From: Actinomycetota bacterium
Lineage (GTDB): Bacteria; Actinomycetota; Actinomycetes; Streptosporangiales; Streptosporangiaceae
Length of the DNA stretch: 41,278 nucleotides
Direction: 5' to 3'
Assembly (NCBI GenBank): GCA_003242605.1
Contig: QGUZ01000010.1
Location: forward strand, 1-41,278
This document shows positions 18,789 through 25,750 of this stretch, one piece after another. A program made the position numbers and the translations under genes. Under the pieces are notes generated by a model. That model was not told the DNA's origin, did no database searches, and worked only from the letters and a program-made list of their open reading frames with translations. Every line of letters begins with the position of its first letter. Position 1 is the first letter of the stretch.

Positions 18789-20225
18789 TCAGCCGAGCGC
18801 GGCGAGCTGCTCGGCGAGCCACTGCCGGGGCGGCAGCGCGGTGGCGGCCGCGGCGAGCCGGCGGCCGCGCTTGAGCCGCTCGTCCTCGGGCATGGCGAGC
18901 GCCTCGTGCAGCGCCGCGGCGGTGCCGGAGATGTCGTACGGGTTGACGGTGATCGCGTCCGGGCCGAGCTCGGCGGCGGCGCCCGCCTCGCGGGAGAGCA
19001 CGAGCACGCACCGCGGCGACAGGATCGGCCCCTCCTTCGCCACCAGGTTCATGCCGTCCCGGATCGGGTTGACCAGCAGCACGTCGGCGAGCCGGAACGC
19101 GGCGAGCGAGCGCGGGTAGTCGTCGTGCACGTCGAGGATGAGCGGCTCCCAGTCCTCGGTGGCGTACTCGTCCTCGATCTGCTTGGCGCAGCGCATCACC
19201 GCCGCGGTGTACTCGCGGTACTCGGGCAGGTCGTGCCGGGACGGGTAGGCGAAGGCGAGGTGCACCACCTTGCCGTGCCACTCGGGGTGGTCGTGCAGGA
19301 ACTCGCGGTAGGCGAGCAGGCCGCGCACGATGTTCTTCGACGGCTCGGTGCGGTCGACGCGCACGATCAGCCGCCGGTCCCCGACCGCCTCCCGGATCGC
19401 GTGCACCCGGGCCTCGACGTCGGGCTCGGCGGCGCGGGCGAGCAGCGCCGCGCCGTCCACGCCGAGCGGGTGCACCCCGATGCGCGTGGTGCGGCCCTCG
19501 TGGCGCACCGTGCGCGCGGCGCGGTCCACGTCCGCGCCGAGCACCGCCTCGCAGCAGTCCATGAAGGCGTTCGCCCACCGCGCGGTGAGGAAGCCCGCGT
19601 GGTCGGCGCCGAGGATGCCGGAGAGCACCTCGCACGCCACCTCGTCGGGGAGGAGCGAGAAGTACTCCGGCGGGGCCCACGGGGTGTGCGAGAAGTGCGC
19701 CACCCGCAGGTCGGGCCGCTCGCCGCGGAGCATCGCCGGGGTGAGCGTGAGGTGGTAGTCCTGCACGAGCACCCGCGCCCCGTGCGCGGCCTCCTCGGCG
19801 AGCGCCGCGGCGAACATCGCGTTGTAGTCCTGGTACGACTCCCACTCGCGGCGGAACCGCGCCCCGAACGACGGCGTGTTCGGGGTGTCGTAGAGCAGGT
19901 GGTGGACGAACCACAGGGTGGAGTTCGCCACGTCGTTGTAGGCGCGGTGGAACGTCGCCGGCGGGATGTCGAGCATGCGCAGCGGGCCGGTTGGATGACC
20001 GGCGAGGTCGAGCCGGCCGCCCGGGGCCGCCCGGGCCGCGCCGCGGTCCCCCTCGGTGAGCGCGGCGCAGATCCACAGCGGCGGGTCGTCCTCCGCCGCC
20101 TGGGAGAGCCCGGAGACCAGCCCGCCGCCGCCCCGCCGCATGGTGAGCCCGCCGCCCTCGGACAGGGTGAACGAGACCGGCCCCCGGTTGGAGGCGACCA
20201 GGACCGTGTGCATCGTCCTGCGCAT
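18789..20225 (-). CDS. otsA: Trehalose-6-phosphate synthase
   Basis: OtsA transfers glucose from a nucleotide sugar to glucose-6-phosphate. The 478-residue GT20 protein starts MRRTMHTVLVASNRGPVSF, with the N-terminal loop of the actinobacterial RGPVSF type. It has VLVQDYHLTLTP, HFSHTPWAPPEYF, the acceptor/donor segment DRTEPSKNIVRGLLAYREF and the nucleotide-binding DGMNLVAKEGP near the C-terminus. The frame is open to 20333, but ATG 20225 has GGAG six bases upstream and begins at the family start. A putative ECF sigma factor is divergent (about 125 bases between starts), so the trehalose gene and that regulator may share control; this is only positional. Confidence 0.95.
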   Translation of the reverse strand: MRRTMHTVLVASNRGPVSFTLSEGGGLTMRRGGGGLVSGLSQAAEDDPPLWICAALTEGDRGAARAAPGGRLDLAGHPTGPLRMLDIPPATFHRAYNDVANSTLWFVHHLLYDTPNTPSFGARFRREWESYQDYNAMFAAALAEEAAHGARVLVQDYHLTLTPAMLRGERPDLRVAHFSHTPWAPPEYFSLLPDEVACEVLSGILGADHAGFLTARWANAFMDCCEAVLGADVDRAARTVRHEGRTTRIGVHPLGVDGAALLARAAEPDVEARVHAIREAVGDRRLIVRVDRTEPSKNIVRGLLAYREFLHDHPEWHGKVVHLAFAYPSRHDLPEYREYTAAVMRCAKQIEDEYATEDWEPLILDVHDDYPRSLAAFRLADVLLVNPIRDGMNLVAKEGPILSPRCVLVLSREAGAAAELGPDAITVNPYDISGTAAALHEALAMPEDERLKRGRRLAAAATALPPRQWLAEQLAALG

Positions 20226-20352
20226 CGTCCGCTCCACTCGTCTGTGCCTCGCCGGCGGCTCCCCAAGCAAGCAGGCTAACCAATGACCACCCGCGCCAAT
20301 AGGATGACGGCGCGACGGGGCGCGCGATGACACGCCGATGGGAGTCTGCGAG

Positions 20353-20904
20353 ATGGCGCTGGACGAGACGACCGAACAGCTTGCCCGGGCGGCCGCGGCG
20401 GGGGATCAGCGTTCGCTCGGCGAGCTGCTCGCCCGCATCGAGCCGGACGTGCTCCGGCACTGCCGGCGGCTGCTGCCGTACCCGCAGGACGCCGAGGAGG
20501 CGAGCCAGGACGCGCTGCTCGCGGTCGCCCGCAACATCGCGCGTTTCGAGGGGCGGGCGAAGTTCAGCACCTGGCTGCACATCGTGACCGCGAACTGCGC
20601 CCGCACCACCTACCGCAACCTCAAGCGGCGCGCCTCCGAGCAGGCCGGGGAGCTGCCGGAGCAGCGGCCGGATCCGCGCCGGGTGAGCGTGATCGCGGGC
20701 TCCCGGCTCGACCTGCTCGACGCGATGGAGGCGCTCGAGGCCGACAAGCCCGAGCTCGCCCAGGCCCTGGTGCTCCGCGACATCTGCCAGCTCGACTACG
20801 CCGAGGTCGCCGACCAGCTCGGCATCCCGCTCGGCACCGCCAAGTCGCGCATCCACCAGGCGCGCAAGTACGTGCAGTCGATGCTCGGCGAGGCGTACGC
20901 CTGA
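20353..20904 (+). CDS. ECF-type sigma-70 factor
   Basis: The 183-residue product has the two-domain layout of extracytoplasmic-function sigma factors. Region 2 runs about residues 10-85, with RRLLPYPQDAEEASQDALLA and FEGRAKFSTWLHIVTANCA, the core-binding and -10-recognising helices. Region 4 covers about 130-178 with LRDICQLDYAEVADQLGIPL and GTAKSRIHQARK, the -35-recognising helix-turn-helix. ATG 20353 has GGGAG nine bases upstream; ATG 20338 in the same frame lacks one. No anti-sigma gene follows, so its control cannot be read here. Confidence 0.9.
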   Translation: MALDETTEQLARAAAAGDQRSLGELLARIEPDVLRHCRRLLPYPQDAEEASQDALLAVARNIARFEGRAKFSTWLHIVTANCARTTYRNLKRRASEQAGELPEQRPDPRRVSVIAGSRLDLLDAMEALEADKPELAQALVLRDICQLDYAEVADQLGIPLGTAKSRIHQARKYVQSMLGEAYA

Positions 20905-21011
20905 GCGGCCCGGCCGGCCGTCCGCGGCGGGTGGCGAGCGCCGCCGCGGTCACGCCGGGTGACCGCCGGGATCGGGCCGCGGCGGCGCATCTCGACACGT
21001 GAGACACCCCA

Positions 21012-21039
21012 TTGGCCCGGTGAGACGGCGTTGTACAGT
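21012..21039 (+). promoter_or_regulatory. Candidate promoter of the riboswitch operon
   Basis: TTGGCC (21012-21017) and TACAGT (21034-21039) are spaced by 16 bases, a reasonable -35/-10 pair about 160 bases before the riboswitch aptamer. Other weak pairs exist in 21070-21110, so the assignment is tentative. Confidence 0.3.
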
Positions 21040-21195
21040 CTTCATCGAGACCCGTGAGGTCTGGGCCGCACAGTGGTGTGTTGTCCGGTTAGGTGCGGGT
21101 TTCCGGCGATCGCGGGCGGCAGGTGAGGTCGATCACCGAGGGTGACCGCCTCGATCGATTCGCCCCGCGGGCGGTTCCGCGGGTACAACTGAAGA

Positions 21196-21336
21196 CGCTC
21201 ATCCAGAGGGGTGGAGGGACCGGCCCGATGAAGCCCCGGCAACCCTCCCGGTGCACTTCTCGCGAACCGCGAGGCCGCCCGGGACAGGTGCCAATTCCGG
21301 CCCACGGCCAAGGTGGTCGTGGGTGAAGATGAGGAG
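21196..21336 (+). promoter_or_regulatory. SAM-I (S-box) riboswitch
   Basis: The sequence carries the conserved SAM-I core: AGAGGGGTGGAGGGAC, CCCGATGAAGCCCCGGCAACC and, after a variable P3, GGTGCCAATTCC. The closing P1 helix is visible: CTCATC (21198-21203) pairs with GATGAG (21328-21333). The 3' strand of P1 abuts GGAGAAAGG, the purine-rich stretch that precedes ATG 21353, and there is no hairpin with a T-tract before the start. This suggests control of translation by hiding the ribosome binding site. SAM-I riboswitches repress methionine/sulfur genes when SAM is abundant. The exact core pattern differs from the SAM-IV class also known in actinobacteria. Confidence 0.93.
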
Positions 21337-21352
21337 AAAGGCCTCGCTATTC

Positions 21353-22666
21353 ATGGCGCTCGCAAGCACGGAATCCGTAAGCACGTCCACGCCCTACGAC
21401 TTCGGCCCGGCCGTCGCCCTCTCCTGCCGGGAGTGCGGAGCCCGGTACGCCCTGGGGCCGGAATTCGCGTGTATCGAGTGTTTCGGCCCGCTCGAGGTGG
21501 CGTACCCGTGGAGCACCGGCGGGGAGCTTCGCGCCGACCAGGTCGGTGAGGCGCTGCGGGCGAGGATCGAGAGCGGCCCGGCCAGCATCTGGCGGTACGC
21601 CCCGCTGCTGCCGGTGCCGGCCGACGTGGCGGCCAAGCCCAACCTCGCGCCGGGCTGGACGAAACTGGTGAAGGCCGACAATCTCGCCAGGGAACTCGGT
21701 CTGCGCAGCCTGCACGTGAAGGACGACTCGGGGAACCCGACGCACTCCTTCAAGGACCGGGTCGTGGCGATCGCGCTCGAGGCGGCCCGCACCTTCGGGT
21801 TCCACACGCTGTCGTGCTCCTCGACCGGTAACCTCGCCGGCGCGGTCACCGCGGCCGCCGCCCGCGCCGGGCTCGACGCCTGCGTGTTCATCCCGGCGGG
21901 CCTGGAGGAGGCCAAGATCGTGATGGCCTCCATCTACGGCAAGCGGCTCGTGGCGATCGAGGGCACCTACGACGACGTCAACCGGTTCTGCTCGGAGCTG
22001 ATCGGCGACCCCATCGGCGAGGGGTGGGGGTTCGTCAACGTCAACCTGCGCCCCTACTACGCCGAGGGCTCCAAGACGCTCGCGTACGAGATCGCCGAGC
22101 AGCTCGGCTGGCGGCTGCCGGACAACGTGGTGATCCCGGTGGCCTCCGGCTCCCAGCTCACCAAGATCGACAAGGGCTTCCAGGAGCTGATCAAGCTGGG
22201 GCTCGTCGAGGAGAAGCCCTACCGCATCTTCGGTGCCCAGGCCGCGGGCTGCGCCCCGGTCTCGGCGGCCTTCAAGGCCGGCCACGACGTGGTGCGGCCG
22301 GTGCGGCCGGACACGATCGCCAAGTCGCTCGCGATCGGCAACCCGGCCGACGGGCCGTACGTGCTCGACATCGCCCGGCGCACCGGGGGCGCGGTCGAGG
22401 ACGTCACCGACGAGGAGATCGTCGACGCCGTGCACCTGCTCGCCCGCACCGAGGGGATCTTCGCCGAGACGGCGGGCGGCGTCACCGTCGGCGTGCTGCG
22501 CAAACTCGTCGCGGACGGCCGGATCGACCCCGATGCGGAGACGGTGGTGCTCAACACCGGCGACGGCCTCAAGACGCTCGACGCGTTCTCGGCCGGTGCC
22601 CGGCCCACCGCCACGATCCGTCCGTCGCTCGACGCCTTCCGCGCCGCCTTCCCGGACAATTCCTGA
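21353..22666 (+). CDS. metM: Threonine-synthase-like PLP enzyme, probable MetM homocysteine synthase
   Basis: The 437-residue product is a fold-type II PLP enzyme of the threonine synthase family. An N-terminal zinc-ribbon-like pair (C25-x2-C28 and C40-x2-C43) precedes the catalytic domain. The PLP lysine is K134 in NPTHSFKDRV; CSSTGNLAGAVTAAAARAG is the phosphate-binding and substrate segment. Automatic annotation would call it thrC. Context argues otherwise: a SAM-I riboswitch precedes it, and a sulfur carrier gene follows 13 bases after its stop. In Streptomyces, a threonine-synthase homologue (MetM) with such a carrier (MetO) makes homocysteine from O-phosphohomoserine. I infer this function here. 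ATG 21353 is chosen with AAAGG about ten bases upstream; the open frame continues into the riboswitch. Confidence 0.8.
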   Translation: MALASTESVSTSTPYDFGPAVALSCRECGARYALGPEFACIECFGPLEVAYPWSTGGELRADQVGEALRARIESGPASIWRYAPLLPVPADVAAKPNLAPGWTKLVKADNLARELGLRSLHVKDDSGNPTHSFKDRVVAIALEAARTFGFHTLSCSSTGNLAGAVTAAAARAGLDACVFIPAGLEEAKIVMASIYGKRLVAIEGTYDDVNRFCSELIGDPIGEGWGFVNVNLRPYYAEGSKTLAYEIAEQLGWRLPDNVVIPVASGSQLTKIDKGFQELIKLGLVEEKPYRIFGAQAAGCAPVSAAFKAGHDVVRPVRPDTIAKSLAIGNPADGPYVLDIARRTGGAVEDVTDEEIVDAVHLLARTEGIFAETAGGVTVGVLRKLVADGRIDPDAETVVLNTGDGLKTLDAFSAGARPTATIRPSLDAFRAAFPDNS

Positions 22667-22679
22667 AAGGTTTGCAATT

Positions 22680-22955
22680 ATGGCTGTCACGGTACGGATT
22701 CCGACGATCCTCCGTACGTACACGCAGGGTGCCGCCGAGGTCACGGGCGAGGGTGCCACGCTCCGCGAGGTGCTGCAGAAGCTCGACGCGGACTACCCGG
22801 GGATCGGCGCCCGAATTCTCGACGACCAGGGCAAGATCCGCCGTTTCGTCAACGTCTACGTCGGCGAGGAGGACGTGCGGTTCGCCGACGGCCTCGACAC
22901 CGCGATCCCGGACGGGGCGCTCATCTCGATCATCCCCGCGGTGGCCGGCGGCTGA
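22680..22955 (+). CDS. metO: MoaD/ThiS-like sulfur carrier protein (probable MetO)
   Basis: The 91-residue protein has the ubiquitin-like MoaD/ThiS fold: VTVRIPTILRTYTQG at the N-terminus, a central GATLREVLQKLDADYPGI helix region and IRRFVNVYVGEEDVRF. It ends in ...AVAGG. The exposed C-terminal Gly-Gly is where such carriers are adenylated and turned into a thiocarboxylate. It begins 13 bases after the preceding gene's stop, with GAAAGG overlapping that TGA, so the two form one operon. CysO of mycobacterial cysteine synthesis is a close alternative, but the partner here resembles threonine synthase rather than CysM, and no Mec-type protease is adjacent. Activating (MoeB-like) genes are not in the window. 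Confidence 0.88.
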   Translation: MAVTVRIPTILRTYTQGAAEVTGEGATLREVLQKLDADYPGIGARILDDQGKIRRFVNVYVGEEDVRFADGLDTAIPDGALISIIPAVAGG

Positions 22956-23408
22956 CGCCCGGCGGCGGTGCCCGGCCGCGCCGTACCGATCGGCACAGGA
23001 CCGATCAGTGCCCTGCCGATCGGCGCCATACCGATCGCGTATGGCGGGGCCGTCCCGGCGCCGCGCAGAGTCGTGACGCATGACGCCCGCGTGCGAACGC
23101 CGCGTACGCGGGCGTCTTCGCGTTCTGTTCGCTTACGGCGCACCGCGCTATCGGCGGCGAAGTTTGCGAAACGGGATACAAAATCCGAATTTCCCGGAAA
23201 GCGTCCGGCGAGTGCGGATGCGAATCGGTGCGCGGCGTGCGAAGGTCAACGATGAGTTTTGCGGTTGACTCTGTTGCCCCACGGCATGCCACAGGTATCG
23301 TCGAAAGCGATCGGCGCGTTCGGGAGGTTTCCCCGGCTTCCCGGATCGTCGGTCATGGGCCTCGCGGAGAAATGGGCGAGGTTCTGGCCCAGCAAGAGGA
23401 GTCGGAAA
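22956..23408. other. Intergenic region with a 15-bp tandem repeat and cspA leader
   Basis: About 450 bases follow metO. The first part holds the tandem repeat at 22986-23045. The stretch 23165-23410 is less GC-rich and probably contains the cspA promoter and a long 5' leader; TTGCCC and TATCGT 16 bases apart near 23272-23299 are one possible pair. A 95-codon frame at 22968-23255 crosses the repeat but has no domain, so I do not call it. Confidence 0.5.
22986..23045. repeat. Four copies of a 15-bp tandem repeat
   Basis: CCGATCGG, CCGATCAG, CCGATCGG and CCGATCGC begin exactly 15 bases apart (22986, 23001, 23016, 23031), with variable linkers between. The unit contains the palindrome CGATCG in most copies. 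It lies about 30 bases after the metO stop. Confidence 0.6.
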
Positions 23409-23609
23409 GTGGCGCAGGGCACCGTCAAGTGGTTCAACGCGGAGAAGGGCTACGGCTTCATCGCGGTCGACGGTGGTAAGGATGTGTTCGTCCATTACTC
23501 CGCGATCCTGATGGACGGGTACAAGTCGCTCGAGCAGGGGCAGCGGGTCGAGTTCGAGATCACGCAGGGATTGAAGGGTCCGCAGGCCGAATCCGTCCGG
23601 TCGATCTGA
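23409..23609 (+). CDS. cspA: Cold-shock protein, CspA family
   Basis: A 66-residue single cold-shock domain that binds RNA and single-stranded DNA. It has GTVKWFNAEKGYGFIAV (RNP1) and DVFVHYSAI (RNP2), followed by the GQRVEFEITQGLKGPQA end typical of CspA proteins. The frame is open upstream to 23259, but GTG 23409 has GAGGAG seven bases upstream and gives the family N-terminus (AQGTVKWF). It is a monocistronic gene with its own terminator at 23632-23665. Confidence 0.95.
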   Translation: MAQGTVKWFNAEKGYGFIAVDGGKDVFVHYSAILMDGYKSLEQGQRVEFEITQGLKGPQAESVRSI

Positions 23610-23631
23610 CGGGTACTTCACGACGCGACGT

Positions 23632-23665
23632 GGGCTCGGTCCGGGCGCGCGGGCCGAGCCCTTTT
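23632..23665 (+). terminator. Intrinsic terminator of cspA
   Basis: GGGCTCGGTCC (23632-23642) pairs with GGGCCGAGCCC (23651-23661), with one U-G pair, and is followed by TTTT. It lies 22 bases after the cspA stop codon. Confidence 0.85.
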
Positions 23666-23777
23666 GGGTCCCGTCGCAAGGTCGCCGCGGGGCGTCTCGT
23701 CAAGTCGCGGGCAAAGGTGCTTGGAAGCCCTTTTGAGCGGCCTTTCGGGCACATATCTCCAGGTCGCAGGGCTTGCG

Positions 23778-23804
23778 CTTGCACTCGCGGGGGTAGAGTG
23801 CTAG
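23778..23804 (+). promoter_or_regulatory. CIRCE operator 1 (HrcA), overlapping the groEL promoter
   Basis: CTTGCACTC, 9 bases, GAGTGCTAG: the CIRCE pattern TTAGCACTC-N9-GAGTGCTAA with two mismatches in the left arm and one in the right. TTGCAC (23779-23784) and TAGACA (23802-23807), 17 bases apart, form a likely -35/-10 pair, so the operator covers the promoter. Confidence 0.8.
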
Positions 23805-23812
23805 ACAGTTCG

Positions 23813-23839
23813 TTGGCACTCTCCTGTCGAGAGTGACAA
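23813..23839 (+). promoter_or_regulatory. CIRCE operator 2 (HrcA)
   Basis: TTGGCACTC, 9 bases, GAGTGACAA: one mismatch to the CIRCE left arm and two to the right arm. It begins 8 bases after the first CIRCE and lies just downstream of the likely transcription start. HrcA binding here would block groEL until heat shock. Confidence 0.85.
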
Positions 23840-23966
23840 CCGGATCGAGGCGATGGGGCCTTGCCGAACCGCGCGAAGGGAGGTCGCGGACGAGGCAGGA
23901 CCATGCCGTCGCGGGCGTCGGCTCGATCCGCTGCAAGCCACCCTTTGTCTGGGAGGTCTCAGCCGT

Positions 23967-25589
23967 ATGGCAGCCAAGATGATCGCGTTTGACGAGGACG
24001 CCCGGCGCGGTCTCGAGCGCGGTATGAACCAGCTCGCCGACGCCGTGAAGGTGACGCTCGGCCCGAAGGGCCGCAACGTCGTGCTGGAGAAGAAGTGGGG
24101 TGCCCCCACGATCACCAACGACGGCGTCTCGATCGCCAAGGAGATCGAGCTCGAGGATCCCTGGGAGAAGATCGGCGCCGAGCTGGTGAAGGAGGTCGCC
24201 AAGAAGACGGACGACGTCGCGGGCGACGGCACCACCACTGCCACCGTGCTCGCCCAGGCCCTGGTACGTGAGGGTCTGCGGAACGTCGCCGCCGGCGCGA
24301 ACCCGATGGCGCTGAAGCGCGGCATCGAGGCCGCCGTCGAGCGCGTGAGCGAAGAGCTTTCCAAGATCGCCAAGGACGTCGAGACCAAGGAGCAGATCGC
24401 CTCCACGGCCTCCATCTCCGCCGGCGACACCCAGATCGGCGAGATGATCGCCGAGGCGATGGACAAGGTCGGCAAGGAAGGCGTCATCACCGTCGAGGAG
24501 AGCAACACCTTCGGCCTCGAGCTCGAGCTCACCGAGGGTATGCGCTTCGACAAGGGTCTGATCTCGATGTACTTCGTGACGGACCCCGAGCGCATGGAGG
24601 CGGTCCTTGAGGACCCCTACGTCCTCGTGGTGAACGGCAAGATCTCGGCGAACAAGGACCTGCTGCCGCTGCTCGACAAGGTCGTGCAGGCCGGCAAGCC
24701 GCTGCTGATCATCGCCGAGGACGTCGAGGGCGAGGCCCTCGCCACCCTGGTCGTCAACAAGATCCGCGGCCTGTTCAAGTCCGTCGCGGTCAAGGCCCCG
24801 GGCTTCGGCGACCGCCGCAAGGCCATGCTGGGCGACATCGCCACCCTCACCGGTGGCCAGGTCATCAGCGAGGAGCTGGGTCTCAAGCTCGAGAACACCA
24901 CCCTCGACATGCTCGGCCGCGCCCGCAAGGTCGTCGTCACCAAGGACGAGACCACGATCGTCGACGGTGCCGGTGACCCGCAGGAGATCGCGGGCCGCGT
25001 GAACCAGATCCGCGCCGAGATCGAGAAGACCGACTCCGACTACGACCGCGAGAAGCTGCAGGAGCGGCTCGCCAAGCTCGCCGGTGGCGTCGCCGTCATC
25101 AAGGCCGGTGCGGCCACCGAGGTCGAGCTCAAGGAGCGCAAGCACCGCATCGAGGACGCCGTCCGCAACGCGAAGGCGGCCGTCGAGGAGGGCATCGTCC
25201 CGGGTGGTGGCGTCGCCCTGCTCCAGGCCGGCGCCAAGGCCTTCGACAAGCTGGAGCTCACCGGTGACGAGGCCACCGGCGCCCAGATCGTCAAGAAGGC
25301 CCTTGAGGAGCCGCTGAAGCAGATCGCGATCAACGCCGGCCTCGAGGGCGGCGTCGTGGTGGAGAAGGTCCGCAGCCTGCCGCCGGGCCAGGGCCTCAAC
25401 GCCGCGACCGGCGAGTACGTCGACATGTTCGAGGCGGGCATCATCGACCCGGCCAAGGTGACCCGGTCGGCGCTGCAGAACGCCGCCTCGATCGCGGCCC
25501 TGTTCCTCACCACCGAGGCCGTCATCGCCGAGAAGCCGGAGAAGGAGAAGGCCGCGGCCACCCCGGGTGGCGGCGACATGGACTTCTGA
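23967..25589 (+). CDS. groEL: Chaperonin GroEL (60 kDa, stand-alone copy)
   Basis: GroEL forms the double-ring chamber that folds proteins with GroES. The 540-residue product begins MAAKMIAFDEDARRGLERGM and has the ATP-site VTLGPKGRNVVLEKKWG and DVAGDGTTTATVLAQAL, the apical-domain GLISMYFVTDPERM and the C-terminal VPGGGVALLQAG region, ending GGGDMDF. No groES precedes it, the usual state for the second actinobacterial groEL (groEL2). The frame is open to 23853, but ATG 23967 has GGGAGG ten bases upstream and the family start. Two CIRCE sites upstream show HrcA control, and a clear terminator follows. Confidence 0.97.
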   Translation: MAAKMIAFDEDARRGLERGMNQLADAVKVTLGPKGRNVVLEKKWGAPTITNDGVSIAKEIELEDPWEKIGAELVKEVAKKTDDVAGDGTTTATVLAQALVREGLRNVAAGANPMALKRGIEAAVERVSEELSKIAKDVETKEQIASTASISAGDTQIGEMIAEAMDKVGKEGVITVEESNTFGLELELTEGMRFDKGLISMYFVTDPERMEAVLEDPYVLVVNGKISANKDLLPLLDKVVQAGKPLLIIAEDVEGEALATLVVNKIRGLFKSVAVKAPGFGDRRKAMLGDIATLTGGQVISEELGLKLENTTLDMLGRARKVVVTKDETTIVDGAGDPQEIAGRVNQIRAEIEKTDSDYDREKLQERLAKLAGGVAVIKAGAATEVELKERKHRIEDAVRNAKAAVEEGIVPGGGVALLQAGAKAFDKLELTGDEATGAQIVKKALEEPLKQIAINAGLEGGVVVEKVRSLPPGQGLNAATGEYVDMFEAGIIDPAKVTRSALQNAASIAALFLTTEAVIAEKPEKEKAAATPGGGDMDF

Positions 25590-25627
25590 GTCCCTTCCCA
25601 TCTCCCGATCAGCACCCATCGGGCAAC

Positions 25628-25654
25628 GGGGCGGTCCGCACGGGCCGCCCCTTT
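25628..25654 (+). terminator. Intrinsic terminator of groEL
   Basis: GGGGCGGTCC (25628-25637), loop GCAC, GGGCCGCCCC (25642-25651) with one U-G pair, followed by TTT. It lies 38 bases after the groEL stop and before the convergent helicase gene. Confidence 0.8.
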
Positions 25655-25750
25655 CCTGTGCCCCGGACGTTCCCGTGCCCGGACAACGCCCGGGGGCGGC
25701 CGGGTACGGCGGCGCCGCCCGGCGGGGGTGCGGGCGGCGGCGCGGCGGGC

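Noticed and set aside
17173..20856. 1,227-codon minus-strand open frame
   Set aside because: It lies over DUF3263, otsB and otsA in other frames and strands and is Arg/Ala-rich without domains. It is a shadow of these genes.
21196..21336. SAM-IV riboswitch instead of SAM-I
   Set aside because: The sequence has the GATGAAGCCCCGGCAACC and GGTGCCAATTCC core of SAM-I, and CTCATC/GATGAG closes the aptamer. The SAM-IV-specific core arrangement is absent.
22680..22955. CysO of the CysM/Mec cysteine pathway
   Set aside because: It cannot be fully excluded by sequence, but the partner gene resembles threonine synthase, not CysM, no Mec-type protease is adjacent, and the operon is under a SAM riboswitch.
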